NCBI GenBank assembly: GCA_022844045.1 | Contig: JALHMM010000066.1 | Span: 1-36,615, forward strand | Direction of reading: 5' to 3' | Length of the DNA stretch: 36,615 nucleotides | DNA from: Reyranellaceae bacterium | GTDB lineage: Bacteria > Pseudomonadota > Alphaproteobacteria > Reyranellales > Reyranellaceae | Shown: piece after piece, positions 1 through 7,293 of the stretch | How positions within the stretch are numbered: position 1 is the first letter of the stretch | Layout of the letters: every line of letters starts with the position of its first letter | Notes under the pieces: model-generated | Seen by the model: the letters and a program-made list of their open reading frames with translations, nothing else | The model's database searches: none | What the model was told of the DNA's origin: nothing | Position numbers and translations under genes: made by a program

Positions 1-98
1 TCAATACTCTGCAGGCATGTCCCTATCCTGCCTCCATGCGACGCAAAATCCTTCGCGCCGGATGGAACGACGACTTCCTTCTCAGCCTCTTTTTTCAT
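1..98 (-). CDS. possible N-terminal part of an unknown protein, cut by the left edge
   Basis: An open frame starts at ATG (position 98, minus strand) and runs off the window after 32 codons. The visible peptide begins MKKEAEKEVVVPSG and then reads KDFASHGGRIGTC. I do not recognise a family. A GGAGGG sequence lies about 14 bases upstream of the ATG, which is rather far for a ribosome binding site. Support is only the open frame, a plausible start and the divergent arrangement with the TPR gene at 259. It may be a chance open frame; the sequence to the left would decide. Confidence 0.3.
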   Translation of the reverse strand, partial: MKKEAEKEVVVPSGAKDFASHGGRIGTCLQSI

Positions 99-258
99 AT
101 GCGATAGCCCTGCCCTCCGAGGGAAGGTAGAAAAAGGACCACAGGCAGTTCGCACAGCGGCACGCCGGCGCGGCGACTGGCGCGCAACATCGTTTGCATC
201 GCACCGACGCGCTGAACCGGCTAGCCTCGCGGCAAGATCAGCCAAGGAAACGCCTGCC
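99..258. other. intergenic leader before the TPR gene
   Basis: These 160 bases separate the possible minus-strand gene from the TPR gene. They hold an A-rich patch around 128-136 and a TTGCAT at 195-200, but I cannot find a well-spaced -10 element with it. I see no convincing RNA gene, repeat or terminator. Confidence 0.3.
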
Positions 259-1554
259 ATGCTCGCCGACCGCTACGGATTGCCGATCAGCACCGACTCC
301 CCCACCGCCCGTGACGCTTACATAGCGGGCGTGGATTGCGTATTGTCGGCGGCGCACGGCGCGGAAGCGCATCTCGCGCGCGCGCTGATGGCGCAGCCCG
401 ATCTCGCCGTCGCCCACGCCGGGCTGGCACGGGCGCACTTCCTGATGGCCAATGTCGGCGAGGCGCGCGCGTCGATCGCCAAGGCGCGCGAGCACGCGGC
501 CACGGCCACGCCGCGCGAACAGGCGCATGTCGACGCGCTCTGCTTGGCGATGGAGGGCAAGCCGGTCGAGGCGCTGGTCGCGACCCGCGCCCATCTGACG
601 GCGTATCCCCGTGATGCCATGGTCGCGGCGCCGGCCACCGGCGTATTCGGCCTGATCGGCTTCTCCGGCCGACGCGACCGCGAGCCCGAGCAGGTCGAGT
701 TCCTGGAGCCGCTGCGCCGGCACCTCGAAGACGACTGGTGGTACCAGTCCGTCCTCGCCTTCGCGCTCGAAGAGGTCGGCCGCCTCGACGAAGCGCTGGT
801 GCTGATCGAACGCAGCATGGCGACCAACGCGAAGAACGCGCACGGCGCGCATATCAAGGCGCATGTGCTGTACGAGATGGGCGATGATCGCGCCGGGCTC
901 GCCTATCTCGATTCCTGGCTGCCGAGCTATCCGCGCGAGGGACTTATGCACTGCCACATCTCCTGGCACGTCGCGATGTTCGCGCTGACCTTGGGCCAGA
1001 CCGAGCGTGCCTGGCAGGTCTACGAGAAGGCCGTTCGGCCCGGCGGCGCCTGGGGTCCGGCGCTCAATGTCGCTACCGATTCGCCCGCCTTCTTGTGGCG
1101 CGCGGAGCTCGCGGGCCATCCCCGCCGCGAGAGCGAGTGGCGCGACATCCGCGACTACGCGCAGAAGTCTTTCCCTAGGGCCGGCATCGCCTTCATCGAC
1201 GTGCATCGCGCCCTGGCTTGCGTCGCGGCGGGCGACGCCGATGGCCTCGCCGCCATCGCCGCCGACCTGAAGCAGCGTGTCGAGTCCGGCCGCTCGGTCA
1301 CCGGCGATGTCGTGCCACGGCTGGCCGCCGGCCTCGAGGCCTATGGCCGCGGCGACTGGAAGGCCGCTATCGCGACGCTCGAGCCGGTCCTGGTCGAGAC
1401 CGTGCGCATCGGTGGCAGCCGCGCCCAGCGCGACCTGATCGAGAACACGCTGCTGGCGGCGTACATTAAGGACGGCCGCCCGGCGACCGCACGCTTCCTG
1501 GTCGAGCATCGCGTCGATCGCCGCCCGTCCACGCCCGTCGCCGGCCTAACGTAA
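259..1554 (+). CDS. TTC38-like tetratricopeptide repeat protein
   Basis: This 431-residue protein is mostly alpha-helical and alanine-rich, with repeated helix pairs of TPR type. The opening (Tyr-Gly-Leu-Pro-Ile-Ser-Thr-Asp-Ser) and the central segment with HISWHVAMFAL near residues 233-243 resemble the tetratricopeptide repeat protein 38 family, whose biochemical role is unknown in bacteria. No signal peptide or membrane segment is visible, so it is probably a cytoplasmic scaffold. The start at ATG 259 is supported by AAGGAA about ten bases upstream. An LLM oxidoreductase gene follows after 14 bases with its own strong ribosome binding site, so the two are probably co-transcribed. Family assignment is from memory of sequence features and is fairly secure; function is unknown. 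Confidence 0.8.
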   Translation: MLADRYGLPISTDSPTARDAYIAGVDCVLSAAHGAEAHLARALMAQPDLAVAHAGLARAHFLMANVGEARASIAKAREHAATATPREQAHVDALCLAMEGKPVEALVATRAHLTAYPRDAMVAAPATGVFGLIGFSGRRDREPEQVEFLEPLRRHLEDDWWYQSVLAFALEEVGRLDEALVLIERSMATNAKNAHGAHIKAHVLYEMGDDRAGLAYLDSWLPSYPREGLMHCHISWHVAMFALTLGQTERAWQVYEKAVRPGGAWGPALNVATDSPAFLWRAELAGHPRRESEWRDIRDYAQKSFPRAGIAFIDVHRALACVAAGDADGLAAIAADLKQRVESGRSVTGDVVPRLAAGLEAYGRGDWKAAIATLEPVLVETVRIGGSRAQRDLIENTLLAAYIKDGRPATARFLVEHRVDRRPSTPVAGLT

Positions 1555-1568
1555 AGGAGATCGTCGCG

Positions 1569-2633
1569 ATGCAGCTCTGGACAACGACGGTCGCCTCACC
1601 GCGGGGCACGATGCGGGTGGCGCAGCAGGCGGAGGAAGCCGGTTGGGACGGTCTGCTGGTGGTCGACTCGCAGAACCTCTCCGGCGATCCCTACGTCGCG
1701 CTGGCGATGGCGGCGACGGTGACCACGAAGCTCGGGCTGGGCACCGGGGTCACCAACTCCGTCACGCGCCACGCCGCTGTGACCGCCAACTCGATCACCT
1801 CGGTCAACCGTGTGTCGAAGGGCCGCGCCGTGCTCGGTATCGGACGCGGCGACTCGGCGCTGGCGCATCTCGGCCGCGCGCCGGCGAAGCTGGCGCAGTT
1901 CGAGCGCTATCTGCGCCAGTTGCAGATCTATCTGCGCGGCGAGTCGGTGGCGTTCGACGACATCGACATCCCGTTCGACGTGGCGCCGCCGATGTCCGAG
2001 CTCGAGCTGGCCAACGCGCCGTCGGCCAGCCGCATTGGCTGGATCGCCGAGGGCGCCAAGGTGCCGGTCGAGGTCGCCGCCAGCGGTCCGAAAGTGATCG
2101 CGATCTCGGCGCTGCACGCCGATCGCATCATGTTCACCTTGGGTGCCGACGTCGAACGCATCGCCTGGGGCATCGAGCTGGCGCGCAAGACGCGCAAGGA
2201 CGCCGACCTCGATCCCGACGGCATCACCTATGGCGCTTACGTCAATTCGGGTTGCCACGCCAATGTCGAGGTCGCGCGTAGCCTGGTGCGCGGCGGGCTG
2301 ACGACTTTCGCGCGCTTCTCGGTCATGCACGGCAAGACCAGCGGGCCGCTCAGCGGCAAGGATCGCGACGTGCTGAACAACCTGCGCAACGCCTACGATA
2401 TGCGCGCCCATACGCGCGGCGACTCGCAGCAGGCGACGACCTTGACCAACGAATTCATCGACCGCTTCGCCATCGTCGGCCCGCCCGAGACCTGCGTGAA
2501 GCGCTTCGAGGCGCTGAAGAAGCTGGGACTCGAGCGCATCGCGACCAGCGGCGCCACGCGCGGTGCCGACCCGAACGACGCCGCCGTCGGTCGTGCCCTG
2601 TTCGAGAAGGAAGTGCTGCCGGCGATACGCTAG
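1569..2633 (+). CDS. LLM class (luciferase-like) flavin-dependent oxidoreductase
   Basis: This 354-residue protein has the bacterial luciferase-like TIM-barrel pattern: an N-terminal strand, an early EEAGWDGLLVVDSQN segment, then LGLGTGVTN and the RAVLGIGRGDSA segment typical of F420- or FMN-dependent members. The family oxidises or reduces small organic substrates such as aldehydes, alkanesulfonates or methylene-tetrahydromethanopterin; the substrate here cannot be read from sequence. AAAGGAGA eight to ten bases before ATG 1569 is a strong ribosome binding site. The gene probably shares an operon with the upstream TPR gene. Its TAG stop overlaps the TAG stop of the convergent permease gene on the other strand. 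Confidence 0.88.
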   Translation: MQLWTTTVASPRGTMRVAQQAEEAGWDGLLVVDSQNLSGDPYVALAMAATVTTKLGLGTGVTNSVTRHAAVTANSITSVNRVSKGRAVLGIGRGDSALAHLGRAPAKLAQFERYLRQLQIYLRGESVAFDDIDIPFDVAPPMSELELANAPSASRIGWIAEGAKVPVEVAASGPKVIAISALHADRIMFTLGADVERIAWGIELARKTRKDADLDPDGITYGAYVNSGCHANVEVARSLVRGGLTTFARFSVMHGKTSGPLSGKDRDVLNNLRNAYDMRAHTRGDSQQATTLTNEFIDRFAIVGPPETCVKRFEALKKLGLERIATSGATRGADPNDAAVGRALFEKEVLPAIR

Positions 2634-3502
2634 ACGCGCTCGACGCGCCGGGTGCCGAACAGGCCCTGCGGCCGCAGGATCAAGACCATCAGCAGAACCA
2701 GCCAGGCGGCGACGGGAGCGAAGCCGGGATCGAGATAGCCGGCGGCGAGGCTCTCCAGCACGCCGACAATCATCGCGCCGACGATCGTGCCTGGAATGCT
2801 GTCGAGGCCGCCGATGATGACGATCGGGAACACCTTCAACCCGACCAGCGCGACGCTGAACCCACCGCCGGAGACGAAGGTCCACAGCACGCCGGCGGCG
2901 ACGCAGATCACGCCCATCGCCACCCAGGTCAGCGCCACGTAGCGCCGCACATCGATGCCCGAAGCCATCGCCGCGGTGCGATCCTCGGCGATGGCGCGTA
3001 GCGCCACGCCCGTGCGGCTGCGGTGGTGAAACCAGGCCACCAACGCGACGCAGAGCGCGGCGATGACCGCCGCTGCCAGCCGGTCGGTGGCGATCTGCAG
3101 GCTGCCGATTTCCAGCGGCGCCCGCGGGATCGGCAGGGCGATCTCGCGCGGCACGCCGCCCAGCATGATGGTGCCGCCGCCACGGATCAGCGCGCCCAGT
3201 CCCAGGGTCACCATGATCAGCGAGATCAGCGGCGCACCGAACAGACGGTACAGCACCAGGCGGCTGAACAGCAGCGCCAGCGCCGCCATGCCCGCGGCGG
3301 CGAGCGCCAGCGCGCCCGCCAGGCCAAGGCTCAGGCCGTGCAGCGCGAAAGCGACCAGCAACGCGCCCAGCATGACGCATTCGCCGAGCGCGAAATTGAT
3401 GATGCGCGCGGCCTTGTAGACGACGACGAAGGCCAGCGCGATCAGCGCATAGATCGATCCGGCGAGGATTCCGTCGACGACGAGGGCGGTGAAGAACGAC
3501 AC
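2630..3502 (-). CDS. LivH-type branched-chain amino-acid ABC transporter permease, unaccompanied
   Basis: This 290-residue, very hydrophobic protein has about eight membrane segments. It carries LivH hallmarks: GSIYALIALAFVVVY near residues 15-29, an INFALGE segment near 35-41, and the C-terminal FPIVIIGGLDSIPGTIVGA loop that contacts the ATPase subunit. It would form part of the inner-membrane channel of a Liv-type importer. The usual partners (LivM, two ATPases, binding protein) are absent on both sides here. The start is GTG 3502, because the conserved N-terminal helix begins just after it. No Shine-Dalgarno is visible, and a perfect hairpin sits three bases upstream. An orphan permease serving a distant liv operon is likely; a decaying remnant is possible, although the frame is intact. 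Confidence 0.85.
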   Translation of the reverse strand: MSFFTALVVDGILAGSIYALIALAFVVVYKAARIINFALGECVMLGALLVAFALHGLSLGLAGALALAAAGMAALALLFSRLVLYRLFGAPLISLIMVTLGLGALIRGGGTIMLGGVPREIALPIPRAPLEIGSLQIATDRLAAAVIAALCVALVAWFHHRSRTGVALRAIAEDRTAAMASGIDVRRYVALTWVAMGVICVAAGVLWTFVSGGGFSVALVGLKVFPIVIIGGLDSIPGTIVGAMIVGVLESLAAGYLDPGFAPVAAWLVLLMVLILRPQGLFGTRRVERV

Positions 3503-3505
3503 GCC

Positions 3506-3520
3506 GCCCGACTGTCGGGC
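3506..3520. repeat. perfect inverted repeat abutting the livH-like start
   Basis: GCCCGAC and GTCGGGC flank a single T. On the minus strand the element ends three bases before the GTG start of the permease gene, where a ribosome binding site would be expected. It could be an operator, an mRNA hairpin limiting translation, or the terminator stem of the upstream membrane-protein gene. There is no clear U-tract. Confidence 0.5.
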
Positions 3521-3563
3521 AATTTACCCCTCAAGTCGAGACGGCGGCGTTCCGCCCTAGCGG

Positions 3564-3971
3564 TCAGCCCGCGGCTTTGGTCACGCCGGGCTTGCCTTCG
3601 ATGAGCCGCTGCGCGCACAGCGTGCTGGCGCCGGAGACGTCGCCTTCCTGGCCATCGATCTTGAGCCAGCCGCCCTTGACGATGAACTCGTCGCGCTTCC
3701 AGGTATCCGTGCCCTTCAGCGTCGCAAGGTTGGCAACGTGATCGGGGCTGCCGCCGAAACGCTTGACGCAGATCGCCGCCGCCATATCGGCGCGCGCGTC
3801 GTAGCCCGCCTGCGATACCGCCTTGCGCGCCGAGGAGGCGGTCATCCACCCGCCCCAGGTGAAGCCCAGGATCAAGGTCGCCAGGACGCAGCCCGCGCAG
3901 GACCAGAAGATCATCGTCTTGGAGCCGCGATAGGTTTCGAATCGTCGGCCGAAGCTCTTGTTTTCCGCCAT
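3564..3971 (-). CDS. small single-helix membrane protein, unknown function
   Basis: The 135-residue product starts MAENKSFGRRFETYRG, then has one hydrophobic helix near residues 20-42 with two cysteines, and a polar C-terminal domain with two further cysteines that could form a periplasmic disulfide. ATG 3971 is chosen over the in-frame start 11 codons upstream because AGGAGG lies eight bases before it. The positive residues before the helix predict the N-terminus in the cytoplasm and the C-terminal domain outside. I know no function; similar short one-helix proteins occur in Alphaproteobacteria. It is divergent from the ExoD-like gene. Confidence 0.7.
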   Translation of the reverse strand: MAENKSFGRRFETYRGSKTMIFWSCAGCVLATLILGFTWGGWMTASSARKAVSQAGYDARADMAAAICVKRFGGSPDHVANLATLKGTDTWKRDEFIVKGGWLKIDGQEGDVSGASTLCAQRLIEGKPGVTKAAG

Positions 3972-4029
3972 GATGTCGCTCCTCCTGGTAGGGTTCGCCG
4001 ACATCGCAGCCTTGGATTCTCGATGTGAT

Positions 4030-4045
4030 CTGCCGGAGGCGGCAG
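4030..4045. repeat. short inverted repeat in the divergent intergenic region
   Basis: CTGCCG and CGGCAG are separated by GAGG, between the divergent membrane-protein and ExoD-like genes. It is a candidate operator for either gene, but a 6-base stem is weak evidence in GC-rich DNA. Confidence 0.3.
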
Positions 4046-4143
4046 TATGCGCTTCGTCGACCGATTCACCTAAGCATGTTTGCCGTGGGCCAACGCGTGG
4101 TCATATTCGCCAACGATTCCAGCACCACGTCGACGGGCGCAAG

Positions 4144-4734
4144 ATGACCGCGCGCGTGCCAACCTCGGTCGTTCTGGAAGACCTGTTCGAGCGCGCGCCG
4201 CCTGATGTGACGCCAGCGTGGTTCATCGCCAACCTGCGCGAGCGCTCGTTCGGCGTGGTGCTGCTGCTGATGGCGCTGCTCGGCCTGGTGCCCGGCGCCT
4301 CCGGTATCGTCGGCATCCTGCTCGCCTTTCCCGCGCTGCAGATGATGCTGGCGCACGAGGCGCCGGTTCTGCCGCGCCTGATCGTCGAGCGGCGCCTGCC
4401 GGTGACCAAAGTGCGTCGTGTCGGCAATCGCATCCTGCCCGTGCTGCGGCGCATGGAACTGGTGATCCGCCCGCGCTGGCCAACGCCCTTTGAGGCGACG
4501 AAGCGAGTGGTCGGTCTGGTCGTTCTGCTGCTCGCGGCAACCTTGGTCTGGCCGTTCCCGTTTAGCCACATCATCCCGGCGCTGGTCATCATGTTGTTGT
4601 CCTTCGCCTATCTCGAGGAGGATGGCGTGCTGCTGTGCATCGCGCTTTTCGCCGCGCTCGCCTCGCTCTCCGTGACCGGCGTAACGGTCTGGGCGGCGAT
4701 CCGAACAACCGGTTGGCTGGAGCGCTGGCTGTAG
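4144..4734 (+). CDS. ExoD-like exopolysaccharide synthesis membrane protein
   Basis: This 196-residue protein matches the ExoD family in length and layout. A polar N-terminus contains LEDLFERAPP near residues 11-20. A helical hairpin follows near 36-68 with LVPGASGI between its segments. A basic stretch lies at 78-120, and further membrane segments at about 122-137, 141-155 and 160-184. ExoD proteins are inner-membrane proteins linked to exopolysaccharide production and alkali tolerance in rhizobia; the biochemical role is not settled. The open frame extends upstream, but ATG 4144 fits the family N-terminus. The ribosome binding site is weak (GGGCGCAAG). Confidence 0.8.
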   Translation: MTARVPTSVVLEDLFERAPPDVTPAWFIANLRERSFGVVLLLMALLGLVPGASGIVGILLAFPALQMMLAHEAPVLPRLIVERRLPVTKVRRVGNRILPVLRRMELVIRPRWPTPFEATKRVVGLVVLLLAATLVWPFPFSHIIPALVIMLLSFAYLEEDGVLLCIALFAALASLSVTGVTVWAAIRTTGWLERWL

Positions 4735-4801
4735 CACGCGACTTGCACTGCCCAGGGGGGCACGATGCGGCAGAGCCGCCGACAGCCCGAGGAGAATCCC
4801 G

Positions 4802-5620
4802 ATGCGTCTGAAGCTTGGCTACGAGTTGATCTACGAGTGTCCGCAGCCGACGCCGATGATTCTGACTGTGAACGTCCATCATTCACGCGTCGCCGATCTG
4901 ATCGTGCCCGATCGGCTCCAGACCTCGCCCGCCGTGGAGGTTCGGCCGTATCACGACGGCTTCGGCAACTGGTGCTCGCGACTGACGGTGCCGGCCGGTC
5001 GCACTGTGCTGTGGTCGAACGCCGTGGTGAATGACACGGGCCTTGCCGACGAAGTGGCGCCGCAGGCGCGTCAGCAGCCGGTGCAGGACCTGCCGGACGA
5101 GACGCTCGTCTTCCTGCTCGGCAGCCGCTACTGCGAAACCGACAAGCTCTCGCAGCCGGCCTGGGATCTGTTCGGCAAGACACCGCTGGGTTGGGCGCGC
5201 GTCCAGGCGATCTGTGATTTCGTCCACCGCCACATCACCTTCGGCTACCAGCACGGCCGATCCTCGAAATCGGCGCTCGACGCCTTTACCGAGCACACCG
5301 GCGTGTGCCGCGACTTCGCCCATCTCGCTATCGCATTCTGCCGCTGCATGAACATCCCGGCGCGCTACTGCACCGGCTATCTCAGCGACGTGGGCGAGCC
5401 ACCACCCTACGCAACCATGGACTTCGCGGCGTGGGTCGAGGTCTGGCTCGACGGCCGCTGGTACATGTTCGATCCGCGCAACAACACGCCGCGCAAAGGG
5501 CGCGTCCTGATCGCCCGCGGCCGCGACGCCGCCGACGTGCCGATCAGCAACGCTTTTGGTGTCAACACGCTGGCCGGCTTCAAGGTATGGACCGACGAGA
5601 TACCGCCTCTGGCGGCGTGA
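4802..5620 (+). CDS. transglutaminase-like protein with substituted catalytic His
   Basis: This 272-residue protein has an N-terminal beta-rich region (about 1-90) followed by a transglutaminase-like cysteine-protease fold. The nucleophile is Cys169 in TGVCRDFAHL. The acid is Asp224 in YMFDPRNN. Between them lies MDFAAW (residues 206-211), where the canonical Cys-His-Asp triad would have His before Ala-Trp; here it is Ala209. The rest of the fold is well conserved, so the protein may be an inactive binder or use another residue. GGAGA eight bases before ATG 4802 supports the start. No signal peptide is visible. Neighbours give no clear pathway. Some close relatives may also lack the His, so the loss may be subfamily-wide. 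Confidence 0.8.
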   Translation: MRLKLGYELIYECPQPTPMILTVNVHHSRVADLIVPDRLQTSPAVEVRPYHDGFGNWCSRLTVPAGRTVLWSNAVVNDTGLADEVAPQARQQPVQDLPDETLVFLLGSRYCETDKLSQPAWDLFGKTPLGWARVQAICDFVHRHITFGYQHGRSSKSALDAFTEHTGVCRDFAHLAIAFCRCMNIPARYCTGYLSDVGEPPPYATMDFAAWVEVWLDGRWYMFDPRNNTPRKGRVLIARGRDAADVPISNAFGVNTLAGFKVWTDEIPPLAA

Positions 5621-5689
5621 CGCGCGACCCTCTTGCCGGTGCGTCGCGCATCGGCCCAAGGTATGGCGTGCCGCCCCGGGGAGTCGCCG

Positions 5690-5812
5690 ATGACCACCGC
5701 CATGATCCTTTCCATCCTCGTCGCCACGATCGCCGGCTTCATACTCGGCGGCCTGTGGTATGCGCCTCGCGATCATCGGTCTCACTTTCGGATTGATCGG
5801 TTAACGGCATGA
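5690..5812 (+). pseudogene. 40-residue membrane peptide, probable remnant of a DUF1761-type protein
   Basis: A short frame starts at ATG 5690, with GGGGAG six bases upstream, and ends at TGA 5810-5812, which overlaps the ATG of the next gene as ATGA. The peptide has one hydrophobic helix ending GFILGGLWYAP, which looks like the first helix of DUF1761 membrane proteins (usual length about 130-140 residues). It then turns into a short polar tail. Another frame just downstream reads MRLAIIGLTFGLIG before a stop, which could be the shifted remains of a later helix. It may be a broken DUF1761 gene, or a real small membrane protein translationally coupled to the VOC gene. Confidence 0.45.
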
Positions 5813-6486
5813 ACCTCGCCAAGAACCACATCGACGTCGGCCTGTTCAGCAACCAGCGCGACCAGCAGCTCGCCTTCTGGCAGGGGCCGGTCGGCCTCCC
5901 CTACGACCATCTCGGCAAGCTGGGCGGCGGCATGCAGCAGCACCGCCATCACATGAACGGCTCGATCCTGAAGATGAACCACGCGCGCGAGCCCCTGCCC
6001 TCGCTGCCGCCCTCGGGCATCGTCGAGGTGCTGATCGCGCGCGAGGATCTCGACACGCCGCGTCACCTGATCGATCCCGATGGCAATCGAGTCACCCTGG
6101 TGCCGAAGGGCTGCGAGGGTGTCGTGGGTATCGGCGTCGTGCTGCGCGTCAACAATCGCGACGCGACCGATCGTTTCTATCGCCATGTCATGCAGTTCGA
6201 GGCTGCGGGACACGGCGTCTATCGCTGCGGCGATTCGCTGGTGATCGTCGGTGAGGAAGGCAAGGTCGAGAAGAGCGCGGAATGGCGCGCGCCGGGCTAC
6301 CGCTACACCACGGTGCAGATCTGGGACGCGGCGAAGGAACACGAAGGCATCCTGGCGCGCGGCGGCGAGGAAGGCGCGCCCCTGCGCGTGCTGGGCGAGA
6401 CGGTGCGCTATTCCTTCGTGCGCGATCCCGACGGCAATTTCATCGAGATCTCCCAGCGCGCCTCGCTCACCGGCGGGCATTTGTGA
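5809..6486 (+). CDS. VOC family (glyoxalase/dioxygenase fold) protein, two modules
   Basis: This 225-residue protein has two VOC modules. The first spans about residues 1-95 and ends in HLIDPDGNRVTLV. The second spans about 105-215 and ends in FVRDPDGNFIEIS. The paired DPDGN strands are the usual signature of the vicinal oxygen chelate fold, used by glyoxalases, extradiol dioxygenases and resistance proteins. Glu at the end of the second module and His residues in the first (QQHRHHMNG) are possible metal ligands. Substrate unknown. Its ATG overlaps the stop of the 40-codon frame upstream, which implies translational coupling. The toxin-antitoxin promoter overlaps its final codons. Confidence 0.85.
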   Translation: MNLAKNHIDVGLFSNQRDQQLAFWQGPVGLPYDHLGKLGGGMQQHRHHMNGSILKMNHAREPLPSLPPSGIVEVLIAREDLDTPRHLIDPDGNRVTLVPKGCEGVVGIGVVLRVNNRDATDRFYRHVMQFEAAGHGVYRCGDSLVIVGEEGKVEKSAEWRAPGYRYTTVQIWDAAKEHEGILARGGEEGAPLRVLGETVRYSFVRDPDGNFIEISQRASLTGGHL

Positions 6487-6510
6487 ATTCTGGCCAGACT
6501 GGCTAGAATT
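6481..6510 (+). promoter_or_regulatory. promoter-operator of the toxin-antitoxin locus
   Basis: TTGTGA (6481-6486) and TAGAAT (6504-6509) are 17 bases apart, a good -35/-10 pair. The predicted transcription start is at 6516, the A of the antitoxin ATG, so the mRNA may be leaderless; no Shine-Dalgarno is present. A near-perfect 25-base inverted repeat covers the spacer and the -10: left arm AATTCTGGCCAG (6486-6497), a central A, right arm CTGGCTAGAATT (6499-6510), with 11 of 12 pairs matching. This is where a Phd/YefM-family antitoxin would bind to autorepress. The -35 overlaps the last codons of the VOC gene. Confidence 0.6.
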
Positions 6511-6515
6511 TGCGG

Positions 6516-6881
6516 ATGGCCCGCAAGCCCACCCCGCCGCGCCGTCCGCGCAAGCCCCGCGGCCTCGCCGAACCCAAGGCGCGGCCGTTCAAAGCCGCGC
6601 CTGCGACGTGGCAGCTGCAGCACGCAAAGAACCGCTTCAGCGAGTTGGTCGAGGCCGCGATGCGTGATGGGCCGCAAGAAATCACGCGACACAGCAAACC
6701 AGTCGCCGTCGTGCTTTCTCTTGACGAGTACAACCGACTTGCTAATCCCAACCGCAAGCCGAGCCTTGCCAAGTTCCTGTTGAACGCCCCCCGCATAGGT
6801 CTTGAGGAAATGGGTATCGATCTCGACGCCGAGCGGCGGCGTTCGCGTTCGCGACGCGGCGATCCATTCGCGGGAACTTAG
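6516..6881 (+). CDS. Phd/YefM-family antitoxin
   Basis: This 121-residue protein carries the Phd/YefM DNA-binding fold at about residues 30-82: WQLQHAKNRFSELVEAA, then GPQEITRHSKPVAVVLSLDEYNRL. The family binds an operator as a dimer and neutralises the partner toxin with its C-terminal tail, here from about residue 85 and ending in an Arg-rich stretch. It has an unusual N-terminal extension of about 29 residues rich in Arg, Lys and Pro. ATG 6516 is the only nearby ATG and coincides with the predicted transcription start; TTG 6510 is an alternative. It lies one base before the toxin frame. The reading frame is intact, although the partner toxin is interrupted. Confidence 0.82.
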   Translation: MARKPTPPRRPRKPRGLAEPKARPFKAAPATWQLQHAKNRFSELVEAAMRDGPQEITRHSKPVAVVLSLDEYNRLANPNRKPSLAKFLLNAPRIGLEEMGIDLDAERRRSRSRRGDPFAGT

Positions 6882-6882
6882 T

Positions 6883-7290
6883 GTGTTCCTGCTCGATACC
6901 AATGTTCTCTCGGATGCCATCGCTACTCATCCCGATGCCGGCGTGCGCCGGTGGCTCGCCGACAACGACGCGTCTGAGCTTTTCCTGAGCGCGATCACGA
7001 TCGGCGAGTTGCACAAGGGTGTTGCGATGGCGCGCAACCGCAACCTCGCCCGTGCGGTACCGCTGGCCCAGTGGGTCGCGGCAGTCGAGTTGCAGTTCGG
7101 CGAGAGAATCTTGCCCGTCGACCGCGCGATCGCCCGTCAGTGAGGTCTACTCATGGCCGAAAATCCCTCGGCCAAGGCGGAAGACAGATTGATTGCCGCT
7201 ACAGCGCTCGTTCGCGGCTTCGCCGTCGTCACGCGCAATGTTCACGACTTCGCGACCACTGGCGTGGCGCTGATCAACCCGTTCGATTGA
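6883..7290 (+). pseudogene. VapC-type PIN-domain toxin interrupted by an in-frame TGA
   Basis: The frame starts at GTG 6883, one base after the antitoxin stop. It reads a PIN-domain ribonuclease: FLLDTNVLSDAI with Asp5, then ITIGEL with Glu42. At codon 87 (7141-7143) a TGA follows ILPVDRAIARQ. The same frame then continues without any other lesion as GLLMAENPSAKAEDRLIAAT, with Asp101, and TRNVHDF, with Asn119 and Asp122, to a natural stop at 7288-7290. Family members usually have Trp at the interrupted position, so a TGG-to-TGA change is likely. The total of 135 codons matches intact VapC toxins. The truncated product lacks the later acidic metal ligands and should be inactive. A sequencing error or readthrough cannot be excluded. 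Confidence 0.8.
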
Positions 7291-7293
7291 AGC

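Noticed and set aside
1596..3380. 594-codon minus-strand frame across the LLM and permease genes
   Set aside because: It overlaps two well-supported genes and has low-complexity Arg/Gly composition; a shadow frame.
3958..4143. N-terminal extension of the ExoD-like frame
   Set aside because: It overlaps the divergent membrane-protein start and adds polar sequence not typical of ExoD.
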